Shown here: one piece after another, positions 60,096 through 64,000 of the stretch | How the letters are laid out: each line of letters opens with the position of its first letter | How positions within the stretch are numbered: position 1 is the stretch's first letter | Source: UKL13-2 sp038206765 | GTDB taxonomy: Bacteria > Pseudomonadota > Gammaproteobacteria > Burkholderiales > Usitatibacteraceae | DNA: 64,000 nucleotides | Assembly: GCA_038206765.1 (NCBI GenBank) | Contig: JBBRAM010000006.1 | Span: 115,790 to 179,789, forward strand | Direction of reading: 5' to 3' | Notes under the pieces: generated by a model | What the model was told of the DNA's origin: nothing | The model's database searches: none | Seen by the model: only the letters and a program-made list of their open reading frames with translations | Made by a program: the position numbers and the translations under genes

Positions 60096-61724
60096 ATGGC
60101 ACTTCAAACATCACCGAATTCTAAACCGGGCTCATTGTTTTTTAACGATGCGCGCTCGTGCAAAACCTGGCTCAAAACCATCCCGCTGACCAGCACCGCG
60201 CAAGCCCAGCAAACGATCTTGGATTCGCTGCGGGTGTTCAATCGCGATAGCGATAGCGATATCGTACCGCTGGAACGCTTGACCTGTATGGAACTCATGC
60301 GCGAAAAAGTGGCGTTTTTATTGTCAGAACAGCGCGCCAAATACGCGGGGAAAACCATTCCACTATCATCTGCTGAATATGCCGCATGGAATGTATCACG
60401 CACGTTGATTTCAGAAATGGAAGCCGGTTATCGCCGTTGTTGGTCCAACGCCACCGGTGAGCACGAAGAGCTCACCGCGCATGCAGCACTGATCATCCAG
60501 CGGACGATTCGCTATATCGGTTTACAAATGTTGATGGCCGGTTTTATTTATCGGCGCTACGATAACGCGCTATGGATGCGGCTGCACCTGCAATGGATTG
60601 AAGCCGAAGAGCGTGGCCTCACTCACATTAAAATGAAAGATTCCGTTGGCTCGCTCGATGGCTATTCCAGCGTCGCGCAAGCATATACCGCCGTACTGTT
60701 GGGGCAATTAGCCAATATTTACGAGCTGTCGCCACGGCAAATTGATTTTGTGGATGCAGTTCTAAAACGCTTTGGCCAGAAAGTCACAATCCAGCTAGAC
60801 ATGCCGATAACGGTACCCATTCAGGGCACCGTCTGCGCGGTGGATTTGCTCTCGAACGAGGGCGCACATTTTCATGAAAACACGCAGCCCGCCACTCATG
60901 TGCGCATGCTCGATATGAGCGATTTATCACGCTCACTTCGGCGGCGCTTGAAAAAGCTGATGGCGGGTGAAGAACCCGGCTCGCTTGATTTGCCCGCCGA
61001 ATGGAACATTGCCGATGCAAGCTTTAACCTGCAACGGTTGCACCAACTCTGGTGTGAAGGTAATACCTTGCGCCCGATGTCGAATGTGCCCGATGAGCAA
61101 GATGCCATCCTTTCATTCGGCATTACGGAAACCCACTTTATTTTATCGGGTGATTTATTCGAGCAGCCCGGCGTTAAGCATGAACTCAGTCGCGCTGAGA
61201 CCAACGATATTGCAATGTTCGGCAAAGTATCCGAAGCGACCATCCGCGCCAAATATGCCGACTTCAACTACGGCACCGAAACATGGGGAATCATCGACGA
61301 AAGCCGTGGCTCGTTTCGCGTCATGCGGCCCGGCAATTCACCGCGCGGCGTGGCGATTGGCATATTGGTCGGTATCAAAGTTGGAAAAAACGGCGTCTTT
61401 TATCTCGGCGTGGTGCGTGAAATTGTCGAAGAAACTGAAGGACAAATTATTGTCACCATCTATATGTTGCCCGGCAAACCCGAGCCTATTTCTGTCCGCA
61501 ACGGCGATCTGCGCGGCCGCACGAGCACGACTTATGTCCAAGGCTTTAGATTGCCACCGATGGACGCGCTTAAAATCCCAGAAACGCTAATCGTCCCCTC
61601 CAATCTCGTTTACAAAGGCCGCGAAATCGATATCTATCACCAAGTACACGGCAGTCCCAAGCAGGTGACACTGGTTGATTATGTTGAACGGGGCGTGAAT
61701 TTTGAGCGGGTGCTCATCGCTTAA
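60096..61724 (+). CDS. Uncharacterised 542-residue protein
   Basis: A soluble protein without signal or membrane helices. Residues 1-330 look helical (TILDSLRVFNRDSDSDIVPLERLTCMELMREKVAFLLSEQ; SVAQAYTAVLLGQLANIYELSPRQIDFVD). The C-terminal third (about 395-510) is strand-rich (GTETWGIIDESRGSFRVMRPG, GILVGIKVGKNGVFYLGVVREI) and could be a PilZ-like barrel, but I do not see the RxxxR/DxSxxG signature. AAAGGA lies upstream of ATG 60096. It follows the HIT gene by 83 bases. I do not recognise a named family. Confidence 0.8.
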   Translation: MALQTSPNSKPGSLFFNDARSCKTWLKTIPLTSTAQAQQTILDSLRVFNRDSDSDIVPLERLTCMELMREKVAFLLSEQRAKYAGKTIPLSSAEYAAWNVSRTLISEMEAGYRRCWSNATGEHEELTAHAALIIQRTIRYIGLQMLMAGFIYRRYDNALWMRLHLQWIEAEERGLTHIKMKDSVGSLDGYSSVAQAYTAVLLGQLANIYELSPRQIDFVDAVLKRFGQKVTIQLDMPITVPIQGTVCAVDLLSNEGAHFHENTQPATHVRMLDMSDLSRSLRRRLKKLMAGEEPGSLDLPAEWNIADASFNLQRLHQLWCEGNTLRPMSNVPDEQDAILSFGITETHFILSGDLFEQPGVKHELSRAETNDIAMFGKVSEATIRAKYADFNYGTETWGIIDESRGSFRVMRPGNSPRGVAIGILVGIKVGKNGVFYLGVVREIVEETEGQIIVTIYMLPGKPEPISVRNGDLRGRTSTTYVQGFRLPPMDALKIPETLIVPSNLVYKGREIDIYHQVHGSPKQVTLVDYVERGVNFERVLIA

Positions 61725-61872
61725 TGCGCTGCTAGGTTGTGACGATTTTTGCAGCTTCATTTGCGGCGTTTTTGTACCAGCTCAGTGCGCCAGCAATCTG
61801 AAAAAGCTAGTGCTGGCGCGGCTTTCCAGCCAAGATGGGCATGAGAACAGGCTGGCGTTGTTAGCGACCCCC

Positions 61873-61906
61873 GGGGAGTCGCTGGCGAGCGACTTCCCAT
61901 TTTCTT
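61873..61906 (+). terminator. Probable rho-independent terminator
   Basis: An 11-bp stem (GGGGAGTCGCT with AGCGACTTCCC, one G-T pair) around a GGCG loop, followed by ATTTTCTT. It lies about 150 bases after the stop of the 542-residue gene. Confidence 0.75.
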
Positions 61907-62001
61907 GAGTCTCTTCATTTATTGCCTGAAAAATCTTGGCTAACGTCCGATCCGCTAGACGAGTTTCTTACGCCTCGATCACTACCCAGAGCAAGAAATG
62001 G

Positions 62002-62808
62002 TTAGTTGCTGGCTTCTCCATAGTTGAAGGTGGTTACGCATCCACCGTCGACCGTAATAATGGAACCCGTCATGAAGGATGCACCGTCAGAGGCTAGGAA
62101 GACGACGACATTCGCGACCTCAACAGGTTGTGCTTGACGGCCCAACGGTTGCATCGCCGCAGCCTTCTCGCGGCGGGCGGTTGCTGCCAAAACTACTGGG
62201 TCATACAGGTTGGCCGCTTTTCTTCGACGAGCACCGGTGTCGATATACCCTGGGCAGACCGCGTTGATACGAATGCCATCACGACCGTAATCAACCGCTA
62301 ATTGACGGGTGTAATTGATGATCGCCCCTTTTGTGCTGCAGTACGCCGGCGCTTGTGGTGCGCCGATGAGACCGTAGGTGGACGCGATGTTTACGATGCT
62401 GCCGGACTTTTGTAACAAGAAATGTTGAAGGCAGTATTTAGACATTAGGAAAGTGCCAATGAGGTTGACATCGACGACCCGCTTGAAATCAGCCAGTGCT
62501 ACCTCATGGCTACGACCGCTACCGCCGCCAATGCCGGCATTATTGACCAAGATGTGTAGGCCGCCAAGTGTAGTGATTGTGGTCGAAACCAGATTTTTTA
62601 CTTGATCTTCATTGGCGACATCTGCCGCGATAAAGGTCGCTTCTCCGCCGGCATCGTTAATCTCTTGGACGGTGCGCAATCCGTCTTCGACAATGACATC
62701 CGAGACGGCGACCTTCGCGCCTGCCGCCGCCAATCCCAACGCGGTGGCGCGGCCAATCCCGTTTCCAGCGCCAGTAACGATCGCGATTTTTCCGCTTAGT
62801 GAGCTCAA
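62002..62808 (-). CDS. Classical SDR family oxidoreductase
   Basis: A 268-residue NAD(P)-dependent short-chain dehydrogenase. It has VTGAGNGIGRAT (cofactor loop), NNAGIGGG, and the catalytic set Ser in IASTYGLIGAPQ plus YCSTKGA. VDGGCVTT ends it. The Asp in VSDVI after the second strand suggests NAD. The start is TTG 62808 with AGGAA eight bases upstream. Substrate unknown. It is the last core-looking gene before the accessory right end. Confidence 0.93.
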   Translation of the reverse strand: MSSLSGKIAIVTGAGNGIGRATALGLAAAGAKVAVSDVIVEDGLRTVQEINDAGGEATFIAADVANEDQVKNLVSTTITTLGGLHILVNNAGIGGGSGRSHEVALADFKRVVDVNLIGTFLMSKYCLQHFLLQKSGSIVNIASTYGLIGAPQAPAYCSTKGAIINYTRQLAVDYGRDGIRINAVCPGYIDTGARRRKAANLYDPVVLAATARREKAAAMQPLGRQAQPVEVANVVVFLASDGASFMTGSIITVDGGCVTTFNYGEASN

Positions 62809-63304
62809 GATTATTTCCTATTCGGTGATGGTTCGGGAAAGAAACAAGGTGTTGATGGAAGTACAGAAAAAACTGCGCGGGAGAGCATCGATGGATCGGC
62901 ATCTAAGAGCTCAAACTAATTGTCGCAACCTAACGCGCCTAAGAAACTCAGTCTATCTGGGGAAGATACAGCGGGCAAACCGCCACCGTCAAATTACGCT
63001 CCAACGCAGACATACGAGCCATCGGTTCAATTGACCAACCTTGTCCGACAATTGTTTTTAATTTTTTCAGCAATCAGCTGGCTTGTAGAGCACACTAAGT
63101 GGCCATTCGACCGGTAAGCCTTTTTGTCGAATTGCTGTTTATTATCGTGCTGAATTGACCCATTTTATCGTCGGCAATTAACCCTACGTCGCACTAAGTT
63201 ATTCTATTGGAATCAATCCCTTAAAGTTTTTCTGCCGGGTCAGTGCAAAATGAAAAGAAAGGTCAATTCGACGTGAAACTCAACACACCGGGCCAATCAA
63301 TGTC
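62809..63304. other. Intergenic region with long-range inverted repeats
   Basis: About 500 bases with no supported gene. GTCGAATTG (63126-63134) pairs with CAATTCGAC (63264-63272), and GAATTGACC (63152-63160) pairs with GGTCAATTC (63261-63269). These overlap at the right side. They may be remnants of an element next to the brnT fragment. Confidence 0.55.
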
Positions 63305-63376
63305 AGAGTACGCATCATTTCTGCACGCGAGGCGACCAAACGAGAGCGTCAGCAGTATGAGCATGAACCCCGCTAA
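63305..63376 (+). pseudogene. brnT toxin remnant (C-terminal tail only)
   Basis: Reading from 63308, the frame gives VRIISAREATKRERQQYE then a stop at 63374-63376. RIISARxATxxERxQYE is the C-terminal signature of BrnT ribonuclease toxins. The upstream part of the toxin is missing and an in-frame stop lies at 63251, so only about 22 residues remain. The surviving antitoxin begins 24 bases downstream. Confidence 0.8.
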
Positions 63377-63400
63377 AACGATTCAGATGAGGTGACCACC

Positions 63401-63634
63401 ATGAATGCACAGACCACACACGACGATGACGATATGCCCGCAGAGATTGATTTTGCGGGAGCAAAGCGCGGCCAGTTTTACAGGGCTGGCGCGCAGTTGA
63501 ATTTACCGGCGTATCTGGATCAGAAGGTACAAGCCACCCTGGCCGCGCTGGCCAGTGCCAAGGGGGTGGACTTTTCGGCCCTCATCAATGATTTGCTCAA
63601 GAAGGATATTGAGCTCATCGAGATGGCGCGCTGA
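63401..63634 (+). CDS. Ribbon-helix-helix antitoxin partner of BrnT
   Basis: A 77-residue protein. It has IDFAGAKRGQFYRAGAQLNLPAYLDQKVQATLAALA, then a helix GVDFSALINDLLKKDIELIE. This form, EYDFSxAxRGxFY then NLPVYLD, usually follows brnT genes and acts as an antitoxin with a ribbon-helix-helix fold. GAGGTGA lies five bases before ATG 63401. Its toxin is reduced to a tail, so it is an orphan. The function is inferred from context. Confidence 0.82.
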   Translation: MNAQTTHDDDDMPAEIDFAGAKRGQFYRAGAQLNLPAYLDQKVQATLAALASAKGVDFSALINDLLKKDIELIEMAR

Positions 63635-63660
63635 CCAAGCAACCCAGCGGCTAAAAACAG

Positions 63661-63717
63661 AAGCCACCTGGAACCCCACAGCCTTAGCGACTGGCAGGGG
63701 TTGCAGGTGGCTTTTTT
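63661..63717 (+). terminator. Strong rho-independent terminator
   Basis: AAGCCACCTG pairs with CAGGTGGCTT, and inside it AACCCC pairs with GGGGTT. The right arm runs into TTTTTT. It lies 27 bases after the antitoxin stop. Confidence 0.9.
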
Positions 63718-63725
63718 ATTTCTTT

Positions 63726-64000
63726 ATGGAGAGAGAAACTGGCCGTTGGCCCTTGTGGGAATTTTGCAGACTGCTACGGGCGCGGCATAAACGGCGTTAC
63801 CGGGTTACTACCGACTCCAAACACGGCCTACCGGTGGCATCCAACCTGTTGGATCGTCGCTTTACGCCGGCCGCTCCCAATCAGGTATGGACATCCGACA
63901 TCACGTATTTGTGGACCGACGAGGGCTGGCTGTACTTGGCGATTGTTCTGGATTTATTTAATCGAGAGGTCGTTGGCTGGTCGCTCAAGCCGCAGATGAC
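63726..64000 (+). mobile_element. IS3-family transposase (OrfB) fragment, truncated at both ends
   Basis: The frame is open to the window end. From about 63777 it reads RARHKRRYRVTTDSKHGLPVASNLLDRRF, then PNQVWTSDITYLWTDEGWLYLAIVLDLFNREVVGW, the integrase core of IS3-type OrfB with the first catalytic Asp in TSDITY. Recognisable similarity begins about 100 residues into a normal OrfB. Upstream lie the antitoxin and its terminator instead of OrfA, so the 5' end is lost or displaced. The 3' end is cut by the window. Confidence 0.85.

Noticed and set aside
60967..61590. 207-residue second plus-strand frame inside the 542-residue gene
   Set aside because: The longer frame has a ribosome site and continuous coding character; this one is out of frame and unlike any family.

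Overview
The window is a stretch of bacterial chromosome, most likely from a betaproteobacterium related to Burkholderiales. The evidence is gene order and family content: xseB-ispA-dxs beside a Rieske oxygenase, a hemC-hemD-hemX-hemY operon, an accB-accC-prmA-DUF3426 run, a 1380-residue DUF3683-type FAD/Fe-S oxidoreductase, and an XRE-cupin gene divergent from kbl-tdh. Base composition looks moderate in GC. I cannot name a genus. No rRNA, tRNA or CRISPR array was seen, and coding density is high.

Layout. 1-8.7 kb: truncated EVE-domain gene, TSUP permease, two convergent S9 peptidases sharing a bidirectional terminator, 3-mercaptopyruvate sulfurtransferase, EamA permease, Rieske oxygenase. 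9.1-12.3 kb: xseB, ispA, dxs. 12.4-13.4 kb: a translationally coupled DUF3883 nuclease-like gene and a zinc-ribbon mini-protein. 13.6-16.6 kb: a sulfur-stress module (ETHE1-rhodanese fusion, CsoR-type repressor, split YeeE/YedE transporter) around a readable operator. 16.9-23.9 kb: YcaQ-type glycosylase, PIN toxin/Phd antitoxin, GST, Old Yellow Enzyme, Asp-nucleophile hydrolase, patatin, orphan response regulator. 24.2-30.1 kb: DUF3426 protein, prmA, accC, accB, a TlpA thioredoxin and a DsbD reduced to its N-terminal domain. 30.6-37.7 kb: fxsA, SDR, ferredoxin reductase, peroxiredoxin, argC, tdh-kbl, XRE-cupin.

38-46 kb is an envelope block: a large TonB-dependent receptor, a Tat-exported DUF1501 protein and a DUF1800 protein with an N-terminal FG-GAP module. 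46.3-51 kb: GNAT and hemY-X-D-C. 51.2-61.7 kb: the DUF3683 protein, a secreted BNR-repeat lipoprotein that ends in the same FG-GAP module as the DUF1800 protein, a HIT protein and an unknown 542-residue protein. 62-64 kb is accessory DNA: an SDR, the tail of a destroyed brnT toxin, its surviving antitoxin, a strong terminator and a 5'-truncated IS3 transposase running off the window.

The most interesting items are the FG-GAP module shared by two unrelated secreted proteins 13 kb apart, the DUF1501/DUF1800/TonB block, the persulfide module with its operator over a consensus -10 box, the minimal DsbD-TlpA pair, the DUF3883/zinc-ribbon pair, and several short tandem repeats placed at gene starts.
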